A DNA stretch of 64,000 nt from Stieleria mannarensis (GCF_014154935.1 NZ_JACEHH010000001.1:1-64000), one strand, 5' to 3'. Shown: positions 48,068 to 59,400, counted from the first letter of the stretch. Program-made: numbers and translations. The notes: generated by a model from the sequence alone, not told the origin.

Positions 48068-48913
48068 CTAAGCTGGAAAATCCCTAAAGGCCAGAGACTG
48101 TTGCCACAGCCAGTTGATGGCCTGGTCGATTTCGTGTTCGTGATCGTCGGTGGTGATGCCGTCGTGATCGAGGCCTTCCAGGATCACCAATCGCTTCGGC
48201 CCCGGCAGCGCGTCGAACACTTCCATCTGCAACGCCGGCGGAACCAGTTGGTCGCGTTCGGATTGCAGCATCACCGTCGGAACCTTGGCGCCGGGCGCCG
48301 TCAACGACAGGTTCATTTCCGGCGGAACGCTCTCGGCGATCGCGTCGGTCAAATGCCCCAGCGGGTACTGCCGAGCGACGCGCTTGACGGTCTGGATCAA
48401 CGGCGGCGGGTTGCGCAAGATCAACCCTTCGATCTGAACCTCCGGCCGCGACGCCAAATAGGTTGCCGTCGCGCAGCCGAGTGAGTTGCCGACCAACCAA
48501 ATTCGCGGCCGCTGGGGCGGCAGGTCGCTGGTGACCAGGGACCAGAATCGAGACGCGCGGCGGGCGATGTTGGCCAGCGTCGCGCGGCCGCTGCTGGCGC
48601 CATAGCCGGGCGCATTCCAGGTGCAGATCTTGACCGTTGATTCGGGCAGGAAGCGGCACGGCCAATCCGACGCCCGCTCCGCCCGACCGGCCGTCCCCGG
48701 GAACTTCAGGACCAGCAAGTCGATCGGTTGATGGTCCGGAGAGAGTTCGCCGCAGGTGCCGTCGCCGCGCGAGCGGCGATACTCAACAAAGTACTCGTCC
48801 GTCATCCGATCGACGGTCACCAACACGCGTTCTTTGGGCGCATAGACCAATTCGTTTCGCGAAGGCCGCAAAACGAATCGATCCAACAGATGACGGCGGA
48901 ACGAACGAATCAT
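48068..48913 (-). CDS. Alpha/beta-hydrolase
   Basis: 281 residues from ATG 48913; a GTG nine codons upstream is possible. The oxyanion region LLVLKFPGTAGRAE, strand VKICTWNAPGYGASSG, nucleophile elbow LVGNSLGCATATYL (Ser in G-N-S-L-G), late Asp in VMLQSERDQLVPP and His in LEGLDHDGI form a complete triad. No signal peptide. Substrate unknown; convergent with the cyclase gene. Confidence 0.82.
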   Translation of the reverse strand: MIRSFRRHLLDRFVLRPSRNELVYAPKERVLVTVDRMTDEYFVEYRRSRGDGTCGELSPDHQPIDLLVLKFPGTAGRAERASDWPCRFLPESTVKICTWNAPGYGASSGRATLANIARRASRFWSLVTSDLPPQRPRIWLVGNSLGCATATYLASRPEVQIEGLILRNPPPLIQTVKRVARQYPLGHLTDAIAESVPPEMNLSLTAPGAKVPTVMLQSERDQLVPPALQMEVFDALPGPKRLVILEGLDHDGITTDDHEHEIDQAINWLWQQSLAFRDFPA

Positions 48914-49004
48914 CCCAGCATCTTGACCGTCGGATCGCACGCTGTCTAGCTGGACACCGTCAGTTTGACTTCGCGAGGCTCACAGAAACGCGCAACGTCA
49001 CATT

Positions 49005-49087
49005 GACGTAGCTACGCTCGCCAGAGCGTGGAGCACACGGGAGACCGACGCTCTAAAGACCCACCTTCTGGCGAAGCTAGCTACGTC
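49005..49087. repeat. Inverted GTAGCTACGCTCGCCAGAGC repeat pair
   Basis: Arm 49005-49032 and a degenerate inverted arm 49066-49087 (TTCTGGCGAAGCTAGCTACG), related to copies at 17366 and 20790. Lies between the hydrolase and sulfatase genes. Confidence 0.75.
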
Positions 49088-49147
49088 CATGTTACCGCGG
49101 CCCATGTTACCGCGGCCCATGTTTCCGCGGCCCATGTTACCGCGGAC
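49088..49147. repeat. 15-bp tandem repeat x4 at a gene end
   Basis: Four units of CATGTTACCGCGGCC with two substitutions. The sulfatase stop codon (TAA on minus, 49137-49139) lies inside the last unit. Confidence 0.9.
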
Positions 49148-50648
49148 CGGGCGCGTTGACGTGATCGGCCGAGCGATCTTCGCCCGGCGTCATCGCACCC
49201 TGGGCGTCGATCGCCTCCTCGGCGAGCGGTTTCCCGGACTCGCGGTCAAACGTATCGGGCGACAATTTGTCCGGCACGCTGTCCCCGGTTTCGTCCATCC
49301 AACGCTGCAGCACCGCGACCAGTCGCTGCCGGGTTTCCGCATGCTCGGGGTGTGTCGTCAAATTGTTCAACTGATGTGGATCGGACGTCACATCGTACAA
49401 TTCCACCTCTGGCCGTGGCGACAGGAACACGTCCGCCTGGGCGTCGTTCAAGCTTCCCGACTGGCGCAGGGAACGCAGCTGTTGGTGTGAGTCGCTGCGA
49501 ACCGAATCCGCCGGGCCTTGCCAAGCCAGTCCCGGACGCCGGTTGATGATCAACAGGTGATCGCCGTGACGCACGCTGCGGCCGAAGGCTTCGTAGTCGT
49601 GCCAGTTGTGCTCTGAAAACGCATACTCGCGGACCGAGGCCGAGGCGTTTTGAAACAGCGGCAACATCGAAACGCCCTGCATCGTTTCTGGGACTTGGCA
49701 GCCGGCCACCGACAACACCGTCGGCGCCAGATCGATCACGCTGACCAATTGGTCACTCGCGCCTTGCCACTGGATTCCCGTCGGCCAGTGGGCCACCAAA
49801 GCCGTCTTCATCCCCGAATCGTGCAGCCGCGTTTTGGCTCGCGGGAACGGACGCCCGTTGTCGGCCAAGACGTAAATCAGCGTCTCGTCCAACACGCCTT
49901 GCCGGCGCAGTTCATCGACCACGACGCCGATGCGATAATCAAAACGCGTGACTTCGTTGTAGTACGACGCCAGGTCCCGACGCGTTTGCAGGTCGTCCGA
50001 CAAAAACGGCGGCACGACCACATCCTCCGCACGGTGCATCGGCCCATACTCGGATTCCTTCCACTGCTTGTCCGCGTCCCAGCCGCGATGGGCGTCGTAG
50101 GAGGCGAACCAAAAGAAGAACGGCTGGTCTTTGGGGCGGTCACGCGTCACGCTCAACCAATTCGCCGAGCCGCTTGAGTCGCCTTTGACCCGTCCGGCAT
50201 CGACGTGATCAAACGCCTCCGGTCGCGGCGATTCGCCTTTGCCCGGCGACGTCGATTTCATGTGATGCTTGCCCGACAGTGCCGTGTAGTAACCGGATTG
50301 CTTCAAGATCTCGGGGAACCATGGCAAGTGCACCGAGATCGGCTGGTGAAGCTCGGCCGCCTTGCCGTTGTTGTGCGGGTAACGCCCCGTGATGATGCTG
50401 CTCCGAGACGGGCTGCAACTGCTGGCGGTCAAGTACGCGCGGTCAAAACGAATCCCGCCGGCGGCCAGTTCGTCGATGTTCGGTGTTCGCGCGGCGCCAT
50501 TGCCATAGCATCCGTAATCGTTCCAGCTGACATCATCGGCGATGAACAAGATGACGTTGGGGCGATCGGCGGCGCGAGACGTTGATGCGTGCAGCAACGC
50601 AATGCAACTAGCAAGCAGCGCGGTGCGACGAAGAACAATTGATAGCAT
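49137..50648 (-). CDS. Type I (FGly) sulfatase
   Basis: 503 residues with a signal peptide (ALLASCIALLHASTSRA). Metal-binding Asp38-Asp39 (FIADDVSWND), the sulfatase signature C78-S-P-S-R (SSCSPSRSSIITGRYP), where Cys78 becomes formylglycine, HHMKS, and the second Asp/Asn pair in VLADNGRPFPRAKTRLHDSG with Lys. It hydrolyses sulfate esters of polysaccharides outside the cytoplasm. An activating FGE or anSME must be encoded elsewhere. The C-terminus runs into a tandem repeat. Confidence 0.92.
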   Translation of the reverse strand: MLSIVLRRTALLASCIALLHASTSRAADRPNVILFIADDVSWNDYGCYGNGAARTPNIDELAAGGIRFDRAYLTASSCSPSRSSIITGRYPHNNGKAAELHQPISVHLPWFPEILKQSGYYTALSGKHHMKSTSPGKGESPRPEAFDHVDAGRVKGDSSGSANWLSVTRDRPKDQPFFFWFASYDAHRGWDADKQWKESEYGPMHRAEDVVVPPFLSDDLQTRRDLASYYNEVTRFDYRIGVVVDELRRQGVLDETLIYVLADNGRPFPRAKTRLHDSGMKTALVAHWPTGIQWQGASDQLVSVIDLAPTVLSVAGCQVPETMQGVSMLPLFQNASASVREYAFSEHNWHDYEAFGRSVRHGDHLLIINRRPGLAWQGPADSVRSDSHQQLRSLRQSGSLNDAQADVFLSPRPEVELYDVTSDPHQLNNLTTHPEHAETRQRLVAVLQRWMDETGDSVPDKLSPDTFDRESGKPLAEEAIDAQGAMTPGEDRSADHVNAPGPR

Positions 50649-50747
50649 TTCAAATCCGCTTAAAAACGGTCACAAACTGGGTGTTCAGACGAATCCATAG
50701 CTTAATCGGTGCGTGAAATCGATGTCGACGCGGTATGATTCAAAAGA

Positions 50748-50804
50748 GCGAGAGGTTTCCAGCCTGTCATCCGCTGTATCTGACAGGCTGGAAGCCTCTC
50801 CCAC
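50748..50804. repeat. Inverted repeat of the GGGATAGGCTTCCAGCC family (variant)
   Basis: Left arm 50748-50768 (GAGAGGTTTCCAGCC) and right arm 50782-50804 (GGCTGGAAGCCTCTCCCAC). It precedes the start of the unknown gene at 50828 and creates a spurious in-frame extension. Confidence 0.8.
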
Positions 50805-50827
50805 GTTGTCTCGCGGGAGTCAGATCG

Positions 50828-52087
50828 ATGTCGGAGTCTCTTGAGGATCGTTTGCGGCGATTGGAAATCAACGCCGCGGTGACGCTTTCGGTTCCCGCCG
50901 ACGGCTTACTTGGGCGGACTTGGTTGGCGCTCACGTCCAGCCATCTGGGCAGATCGACGCGTTTGCATGCCCAGGTGTGTCGTTACATCAGTCGTGCGAT
51001 GATCGACGCGCGACAAGCCGGGCGCGTCGTCTTGGTTGCGGCGGGTTCGGCAATCGAGCCCTGGGCGGCGCGCGCGGCGGATCTGTTTGCGGTGCCGTTG
51101 ATACGGGTGTCGGTCAACGAGACGGTTGAAGGTGCCTCCGCCGATTTAGGTCGATCGCGGGAATCGCAGTTGTGGATCGAGGTTCGCGGCGACGATTCTC
51201 TATGCCGCGATACAACGGTTGTTGCGTTGGCCGATCGTGTGGATTGTGTTTTCTGTCGACCGCGTGGCAATGTCCAGCGGTCGTTGCGAAAGCGTCTCGA
51301 ACGTGATCGTGAACCGACGGTCCGTATCGCGATTCACGACAACCCGGTGGACAAAAAAACGCAACAAACGGCGCGCGGGTTGATGGATTGCGGCGCCGTC
51401 GGATGGTATTGCTGTCCGGCGGTGGCGAAGGACCCATCGCCACGTTGTGCCGCTGGGATACATTCGTCGCAGTGGGCGGGCACCCGCGGCGAGTGGCTGG
51501 TTCATTGCACCCGCGGCAGCCAAGGTCCTTGGCCGGGGCAAACCGACCGACAGCACCGCGATGCGTTGTTGTTGGGCGGTCCCGCGTTGGCGACGGCAAC
51601 GCGCACGCCCCTGGATTCGCTTGAGCGGATCGTCCGCATGCGTCGCCTGGTGGCGTCGGCGATCACGAGCGATCGGGCCTGGCCGGTGGTCTGTTTTTCC
51701 GAGCAGTCGCTGGAGCGGCTGTTAGCGGAACGCCGCTATCGGCCTCATCTGCACCGCTGGGATTACGAACCCTATGGCATTGCGATCCGAAAGTCGGCCG
51801 CGATCGCCGCAGGATTCCGGCCGGTGATCTACGGCACCGCAAAGGATCGCCGTTCGATCCCGCCGCAGGATCAGTTTCGGTTTCAAGCGGCGGGCAAGAC
51901 CTACGATTGGACTCGCGAATGTGAATGGCGATCCGCAGGCGACCTGGACTTGGACCGCTTCGATCGCGGTGACGTGCGCGTGTTTGTCGCGGACGAGAGC
52001 GAGGTCGGACGTGTCGCGGGTCGATTCGCCGTCAGCGTGGTGGGCGGGTTCGCGCGTGACCGGTCCGCAGTCCCCGAACACGCGTGA
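50828..52087 (+). CDS. Hypothetical protein (419 aa)
   Basis: ATG 50828 (MSESLEDRLRRLE) is chosen over 50735, which reads through a repeat. No signal or TM. A possible Rossmann-like first half (VVLVAAGSAIEPWAARAADLFAVPLIRVSV), then a Cys-containing middle (CGAVGWYCCPAVAKDPSPRCAAG, HCTRGSQGPWPG), then a basic helical part (RIVRMRRLVASAITSDRAWPVVCFSEQSLERLLAERRYRPHLHRWDYEPYGIAIRK). I do not recognise the family. The Cys/His spacing could bind a metal. Confidence 0.6.
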   Translation: MSESLEDRLRRLEINAAVTLSVPADGLLGRTWLALTSSHLGRSTRLHAQVCRYISRAMIDARQAGRVVLVAAGSAIEPWAARAADLFAVPLIRVSVNETVEGASADLGRSRESQLWIEVRGDDSLCRDTTVVALADRVDCVFCRPRGNVQRSLRKRLERDREPTVRIAIHDNPVDKKTQQTARGLMDCGAVGWYCCPAVAKDPSPRCAAGIHSSQWAGTRGEWLVHCTRGSQGPWPGQTDRQHRDALLLGGPALATATRTPLDSLERIVRMRRLVASAITSDRAWPVVCFSEQSLERLLAERRYRPHLHRWDYEPYGIAIRKSAAIAAGFRPVIYGTAKDRRSIPPQDQFRFQAAGKTYDWTRECEWRSAGDLDLDRFDRGDVRVFVADESEVGRVAGRFAVSVVGGFARDRSAVPEHA

Positions 52088-52095
52088 CCTCCTCT

Positions 52096-52178
52096 CCAAA
52101 ACTGGACGGTCCCTTGAGGCGATTTCCCGTCGCTGCGAAGCGGCGAGGAGCGATTGCCCGGACGGGCCGTCGTACCCG
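52096..52178. repeat. Dispersed GCCCGGACGGGCCGTCGTAC repeat
   Basis: A copy of the GTACGACG family with TGGACGGTCCCTTGAGGCGA and GAGCGATTGCCCGGACGGGC. It lies between the convergent unknown and epimerase genes. Confidence 0.7.
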
Positions 52179-52219
52179 GACGCGACTCTTGCGGCGAAAG
52201 CCTGGACACCAGCCCGCTT

Positions 52220-53224
52220 TCAGTCGCCGAATCGGTACTCGACCCAGCCGCTGAGACGCTCACCGGGTGGGCAAACCTGCAGGTGCGCTTCGGTCATTTT
52301 GCCGGCGGCGTGCAGGTTGTGGGCGTCGGTGCTGCAGGTCTGGCTTTCGATGCCGAAATAGGGTCGATCCGGCGTCCAAACCACCAGGTGTGTGAACGCT
52401 TCGGAAGCCTTGATCGTGATTGTTCGATTCACGTCGCGAGACTCGATGATGGTGGGCTGGTCCGGTGTTAGCCCCCAGAACACGTCGTCGAACGTCGTTC
52501 CCTTCAGCGACATGGACTCGCCAAGCGGATAGTCCAGATCGTCCTTTGGGATCAGCCGGCCCGATGGCAACTGGTTTTCGGATTCCATCCAATGTGATGC
52601 GGGGATCTTCAAGTACGTGTTCTCGCGGCGACCTTGATAGACGAAGTACGGATGCAAGGCAAATCCGAACGGCACGGCGGTCTTCCCTTCGCTGTTGTCC
52701 ACCGTGTACGTCCAGCGGACCGCACCCTCGGTCACCGTGACGGTCAAGAACAATTGATGCGGGAACGGGAACTGTGCATGCAACTCGGTGCCGTCGCGGA
52801 AATCGGCGACACAAGTGACCGACGCGCTGCCAGCATCGGATCCGGATCGGACGAACTGCCAAGTGTGCCGATTGACCAGTCCGTGAATGAAGTTCTTTCC
52901 CGCGTTGGGTTGAAAGCGAACCGTTTGGCCGTCGAACTCGAACGAGGCGTTCTTGACACGATTCGGCGTCGGATACAGCACGGGATTGCCGAAGCCGACG
53001 CCGGGCAGTTTGTCCAGCGATTCGGGTTGCCGCAGGTATTCGATATCGTCGATGCGAATCGAATACGCGTTGGCACCGGCGGCCGGAGCGAATTTGACGA
53101 CGGTGGTTTCCTGCCGCAACGTGAACACCTGGATCCCGGATTCGTTGCCGATCGAGATTCCGCCTGCCAATGCGGTGGGTGCGATTGCCAAGAAGGTGAA
53201 GCAACAAAGGAGTGATCGGATCAT
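52220..53224 (-). CDS. Secreted aldose 1-epimerase-like protein
   Basis: 334 residues from ATG 53224 (MIRSLLCCFTFLAIAPTALAGG, signal peptide); the frame continues to 53290. Mutarotase marks: NPVLYPTPNRVKNASFEF, KNFIHGLVNRHTW (a catalytic-type His), FGFALHPYFVYQG with the second His, and VWTPDRPYFGIESQT near the end. It interconverts sugar anomers or acts as a related epimerase outside the cytoplasm. Downstream of the megasynthase gene on the same strand but ~255 bp away, so probably separate. Confidence 0.85.
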   Translation of the reverse strand: MIRSLLCCFTFLAIAPTALAGGISIGNESGIQVFTLRQETTVVKFAPAAGANAYSIRIDDIEYLRQPESLDKLPGVGFGNPVLYPTPNRVKNASFEFDGQTVRFQPNAGKNFIHGLVNRHTWQFVRSGSDAGSASVTCVADFRDGTELHAQFPFPHQLFLTVTVTEGAVRWTYTVDNSEGKTAVPFGFALHPYFVYQGRRENTYLKIPASHWMESENQLPSGRLIPKDDLDYPLGESMSLKGTTFDDVFWGLTPDQPTIIESRDVNRTITIKASEAFTHLVVWTPDRPYFGIESQTCSTDAHNLHAAGKMTEAHLQVCPPGERLSGWVEYRFGD

Positions 53225-53373
53225 CAGGTTCGTGCTCAAGGGGAACAAGATCGACGCGCGGGCGAGTGAGCAACTGACGTTGAGACACACTTGCTGGCGC
53301 TGCTCGCTTGTATCTTATTCGATTCTGCACGATGGGGCGCCGTCCAGCTAGGCTTGGATTCCTTTTCAGCTGC

Positions 53374-53399
53374 AAGGACTCCTCGCGTCGTCCACTACC
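53374..53399. repeat. Dispersed CGCGTCGTCCACTACC arm
   Basis: Single arm related to 17442-17509, located 3-prime of the megasynthase gene. Confidence 0.6.
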
Positions 53400-53479
53400 A
53401 TTTGCCCGAATCTTGCGGTGAGACGTGATACGCGAAGCTTCCGACGACGTTGCATCGATCGGCATGCACGTTTTTCACG

Positions 53480-56400
53480 TCATTCGGTTGATTGCATCCG
53501 ATCCAACGGGATGGTCGTGACGAGGACGTTGGCGCGATAGTTCTCGATCTGCAGCACCGGACGCTTTTGCTGGTCCCAGACATCGATATTGAACGTCGCG
53601 TATGTGTCGGTCGATTCGAGCGGGGTGATGCGGGCGGTGACCTGCTGGCCGACCACGGGACGCGAGAACATCCGCAACCGCAGAATCGAATGCGGCAGGG
53701 CGATCGACGTCCGGTCAATCGTCCACTCATGAACGCCCGCCGAAAACACGCAGGTGTCAATCAACACACAGGGTAGCAAGACCGAATCGCTGCTTTCGGT
53801 CGATAGAAACTCCGCCGGGTCGGCGATCCGGATTTTCGCCCATGATTCCTGCCGGGAATAGTAGAACTGTTTCAGCTGGCGATAGATCGGACCGTGGTAC
53901 ACCGACAATTTGTGATCCAGGTAATGGACCGGGATGTAGGTGACATCGGGAAAGTCGACCGTTTCGATCGCAGACTCATCGGGCCGGTCCGTTCCGATGA
54001 CGCATTCGGCATGCACGCGGTCCTGGCGAAGCACCTGGCCTTTGCGGTTCTTGAAATCGCTGAGCAAGGAACATCGGACCTGGTCGCCGGATCGCTCGGC
54101 GCGGACACGAATCTCCTGCGGTTGGTCGGTAAAGAACCGCATCGATTCGGCGATGCGAAAGTCCTCGATCGTCATCACCGCCCTCCCATCGGTCAGCAGA
54201 CTCGCCGCTTCGGCACAGGCTTCGGCGGCGGCGACGAAGGGCAAAATCGGTCGTCCGCGCAGCAGGTGCTGGGACAGGAAGTTGTCGTTGACCGGGTCGA
54301 CCACGTGCGCGGTCATGATGCCGTGGCCGTTTGAACCCTCCCACTCTTGGACACGGTCGATCATCGGAAAGGGGCTTAGGGAAGCGACGTACTGGTCGGT
54401 GTAGTAGCGTTTGTAGCGTTGCCAATCGGTGATCAGGATCTCGCCTTCGGGACAGCCCCGTCGAAGCTCGTCGATGAAGTGTCCGACGCCTTCCTCGACG
54501 GGCATGTACTTGGCGTCGACGAGTGTCTTGGCGAGTCGAGACTCCGGGCGGACGGCCATCCCGACTTCATCCCACGACGGCCAGTCAAAGGCGACCGCGT
54601 GAACATTGGGGCGAGTCTTGCGAAACCAACTGACGAGCTTGCACAGCAGTTCGTTGGCCAAGCAGTAATCGGTTTGGCCGACACCGCCGAAGCGCCCCGA
54701 GATGGATGCAAAGGCGGCAAAGAACTTCAAGTCGTCTTGTCGGGTCAATTCCATTAGCGCGACGGCGCCGTCGACTTTCGAGGCGATCGTCCGCTCGACC
54801 GACGGAAGTTTCTTCTTGGCAAAACGGGTCGCCTTTTCATAGCCCGCACCGTGGACGACGCCGTCGATGCGGCCGTCGGTCTGTCGGATCTGGTCGAGCA
54901 ACCGTGCCAGAGCCCGGTGGTCGCTGACGTCGCAGGCGTGATAGGTGACGTCCAATCCGGATGCGGCGAAATCACGCAGGTTTTCGTCGATCTCCAAGGC
55001 CTTTTCCACGCGCGCCCAGGCCTCAATCGGGACCTCCCCCGCCGCGAGTGCTTTGCGAACGACTTCCGCACGTAACTGTTTTTGCTGCTCAGGAGTCAAG
55101 TCTCGCCAACTGTCTTCGATTTCCGGCAAGGGACTCGATCCGACCAGGTGCAACTTGACGCCGAATTGCCTGCCGATTGCTTTGGCGATCTTGGCGGTGA
55201 CACCACGGGCGCCGCCGGTGATGATCCAAACGCGACCAAAGTCCGGGTTGACGCTGGGGAGCTGATCGGCCGGTTGATGGAGGGGCGCGACGACGTGACG
55301 TTGTCCGCCGCGATAGGCAACTTCCGCCGTCCGCCCGGCCGACGACGCGGCTTCATCGATCAATCGAGCCGCGACAAAATGCGGATCGGCACGCTCGTCA
55401 AAATCGACGACGCGGGCGCGGAATGACGTCTGTGCGGCGAACCCAAGCTCGATCAACAAACCCTTGACCAGCCCGGTCGCAAATCCACCCTCGGGTGAGT
55501 TGACTTGATGGTCAAAGCCCAGCATCCCGCCCAGGCGGACGCCGCCGATGATTCTGCCGTCGCCGACCAGACCGTTGTCCGCAAGCCGTTTTTGCCAGCG
55601 TTGACAGAGTTGATAGGGCACCAACAGGCCGCTCTGTCGGCGGCGTTGCCAATCGTCCGCCGAGGCGCCCTCGGCGGCGTTGATATCCCACGCGGTCAAC
55701 AGGAACACATTGGTGGGCACGCCGGTTTGGCAAAAGGCGTCCAGCTGGGAAAGGGCGGTGTCGATGTTGTCCAACCGGCGGAGGTGAAGATAGCGGACGC
55801 CGGCATCTTGCAGCGATCCGGCAAGCGTGTCGGCGACGGCGTTATCGCCCAACAGCAAAACGCCACCATCAAGCGTCGTCGCAATGTCAGCTGGTGGTGC
55901 AGGCGGCGTTTGGATGCATCGCAGCACGAATCGGTCACAGACCCTTCCCGTCTCACCGCCCGATCGTTGGCCGTCGGCGGTGACACTGCGCGGGGCAAAT
56001 TCTTGCCAGCGGATCACGCGGTCGGTCACGGGCTCGGCAACGTTGCTTGTCACGCTTGTCGCGGTGGTCGCGGTGGCGCGATTTCGGGCTGGTGCGCGCG
56101 GTTGCAATCCGATCAGGGACTCCAGATCGAGCTGGAAAAACTGATTCGCGTCCGCGGAGGGTTCGTGATTGCCCGGCGTCGTCCAGGCCCGGGCGGATCG
56201 GACATCAAACAAAACGCTGACCTGATTGTCGACACGACGAATGGTGTTCATCGTGGCAAAGCGGACTTCTCTGCCACGGCCTTCGTCGTATTGATCTCTC
56301 ATCCATCGTTGCAGCATTTCGGTCGACGGAGCCTGGTCGCCTTTCTGACGCCACAATGATTCCAGTCGTTGTTGGCGCAACAGCGAGTGTCTGGGTTTGG

Positions 56401-59400
56401 CGCTGACCGGCGCCAGCAGCTGGGCATGGTTGCTGACCAGGTGACGATCTTGAATCCGCTTGGACTGGAACGTTCCACAGTCGTATTCGACGTAGGCCGC
56501 ATCGGTTCCACTGGCGTCGGAAATACACATGCCCCAGCCGCCGGTGGTCCGTTCGCGACGCAGCAGATGGATGGCGTCGTCAACCGATTGGCAGGTTTCC
56601 AGGACGCGTCGAATCACGATCGAGTGGAGTAGTCCGTCCAGCGTTTCGGTGCGGCGGGGCCGGTCCAACAACATCGAACTGGTGACGACCAGTCCGGACG
56701 CATTGACGCCGTTGATCCCCAGCACGTGTCCGGCGGAAGAGAACAGCACGTGGTGCAACCCCTCGGTCGGTCGACGGACTTGAACGCAGCGGCGCATCGT
56801 GTCGCGCAGAAAGAGTCCCAACGCCATGTCTTCATTGGCCGCGTGCAGCCACTGTGTCGTCGACGGCTGTTTGCCCGGTGGCGACTCCGGCGAGGTTCGG
56901 CCGGCGAGAACCTGTGTGCAACCGGCACCGATTTCCGGATAGGCGTACAAATTGTGCTCAAGCAACGCGTCGACGGGCACGCCCGCCGCGTCGGCCATCC
57001 CACGCACTTCCTCCAACGCCGATTCGTCGACCAGGGTGCCCAGCATCGATTTGGCGGGCGACAGATCTGGCAGCGTTCTGCCGAACTTGCCCGCGGCGAT
57101 TTCGCCGTAACGATCCAGCATCGGGCGGATCACCGACGCCATGGCGTGACCGTGCGCGGCACCCATCTCGCGAGGCGAACCTTCCAGGAACAGTAGCGGA
57201 AGTCCCGCCTGAGGATCGGATTCCGGTTGCCGGATGCCACTCGCGTTGCCCGGACGCCGGCGCGAACCGGCTGATGTCGTTTGCAGATCAGCCGTTTGGC
57301 GCGAGCCTATGGGCATGTCGGAAGGGACCCCCGTTAACTTCAACCGCGTTTCCATGTCATCGGATGGACCGCTTGGGACCCCCGCCGCACGCAGCGCGGC
57401 ATCCAGCCGGGCCAGTGATTCATCGGGGTGGCGTTTCTTGTTGTTTGTCGCGATCCAAAACAAATCGTCACCGACGATCTGTTCGTGCAACCGCGTCAGG
57501 ACGGGGCTGGGGCCGATCTCCACCAGCACATTGACGCCTTCGTCGGCCAGCCGTCGAATTTGGTCGGTGTACAGCACCGGCTGCACCAGTTGCCGGACCA
57601 GGTTTTCCCGAATCGTGTCGGGTTCAGCGACGTAGCGGTTGTCGACACTGCTGAGCAACGGGGTGCGCGGCGGGGCGATTCCTAAACGGTCGAGTTGTTG
57701 TCGAAACGCCGTTTGGATCGGTGCCATCAGCGGCGTGTGATAGGGGCGGGGCACGTTCAGGATTCTGGCGTAGACCCCGGCGTCGACCATCCGCGATTTC
57801 AGATTCTCGATCACGGCACGACTGCCGGCGATGACGGTTTGTCGGTCGCTGTTGCAGTTGGCGACAAAGGCGTCGCCCGGAGCATCGTTGCAGTAGTCTT
57901 GCGCGCCGCGGCGATCCAGGTCGACCGCCAGCATCGCGCCGTCGATCTCCTTGGACTCGGTGATCAATCGACAACGGTGATACGTCGCCACAGCCGCGGT
58001 GGCGAAGTCCCACGCGCCGGCTGCGACCAATGCCGGGAACTCGCCATAGCTGTGTGATGAAATCCGGTCCGGACGGATGCCCATCGCATCGACCACTTCC
58101 ATCAAGATCGTATCGGCGACCAGCAAGGAGAGTTGCGTGCGCCAAACGTCGTGACCCAGCAGATCCGCCTGGTCGACGACCAGATTTCGGTAGCTCGGAA
58201 AATCCAGCGATTTCAGGATCGCATCGATTCGCTCCGCGGCCGCGGCGGCAACGGGATGTGTTTGGACCAGTTCGGTCAGCATGGACGGGTACTGTGACCC
58301 TTGGCCGGGAAACAAGAACGCGACCTTCGACCGTCCCGATCGCTCGACACAATAGACGCCTTGGTTCTGCAGCAGCGCGTTACGTTTGGGATGCGCGTGT
58401 GACGAAACAAATAGCTCCGCCTTTTTCCGAAGCTCGTCGTCGCTGCGGTAGACGATTGCGAGTCCGTGCCGTGCAGTGCCGCGCGATGCAGTGCCGCGAG
58501 AAGCCGGGGCCCGGTCAATTGATTCGCCCGCGGCAACTTCTTTCGCGGCATCGACAAGATCGGACAGCGAGTCGGCTTGGCAGATCCAGCTTCGATAGCT
58601 GAGATCGCGGTCGGTCGTGGGGCGAATCGTTTGGCCGCGGTCGGGTTGCACCGTCGGATTTGGGACCGGTTGCCCACGCTGGATGACGACATGGCATGCC
58701 ATGCCCCTGGCACAGGAATGGAGCGTGGAGAAGACGTGGCCGGAGGGATCCAGAAGCGGCAGATCCCGGTTTGCATTGGGCAACTCACACCAGGATTGAT
58801 TCGACAAGCAATCGATCGGTTGTTCCGGTGGCAGACCGACGGGCGATTGAAGGTGTGAAAGTGACAAGGACGATTTGACCAGCCCGATCATTCCCGCCGC
58901 GCTGCCGGCGTGCCCGAATTGTCCCGCCAGCGAACGCAGGTGCAACGGTTGCTCCCGCTTTGCCGCGTACGCCTGGGCGATCGCTTGGAATTCGTCTCGG
59001 TCTTCGCCGACAACTCCACCGGCCGACAACTCGACGGCCGAAATTTGATCGGCAGCCACGCCGGCTCCGGACAGGGCGCGGCCGATGGCGATTCGTTGTG
59101 CGGTCTGTGGATCGTCGTGGCGTGCGACGCCGATTTCGCGGATCACCGACAGGATTTCATCGCCATCGGCCTTCGCGTCACGAAGCTTTTTCAGCAGCAC
59201 CACCGCGACGCCTTCGGCCGGTGACATGCCGTCGGAATTTTGATCCAGCGACCGGACATGACCCGACGGGCTCAGTCGGTCCGCCAGACGGAGACATTCA
59301 AACGCATGGGGGCCGAGGTCGCGTTGGGCTCCGGCGGCGATCACCATCTTGCAATCACCACGCAACAGGAATCCACGCGCGGCGTCGATCGCCATGATGG

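Noticed and set aside
49089-49490. Plus-strand frame starting with repeated MLPRP
   Set aside because: It reads a 15-bp repeat and then the antisense of the sulfatase gene.
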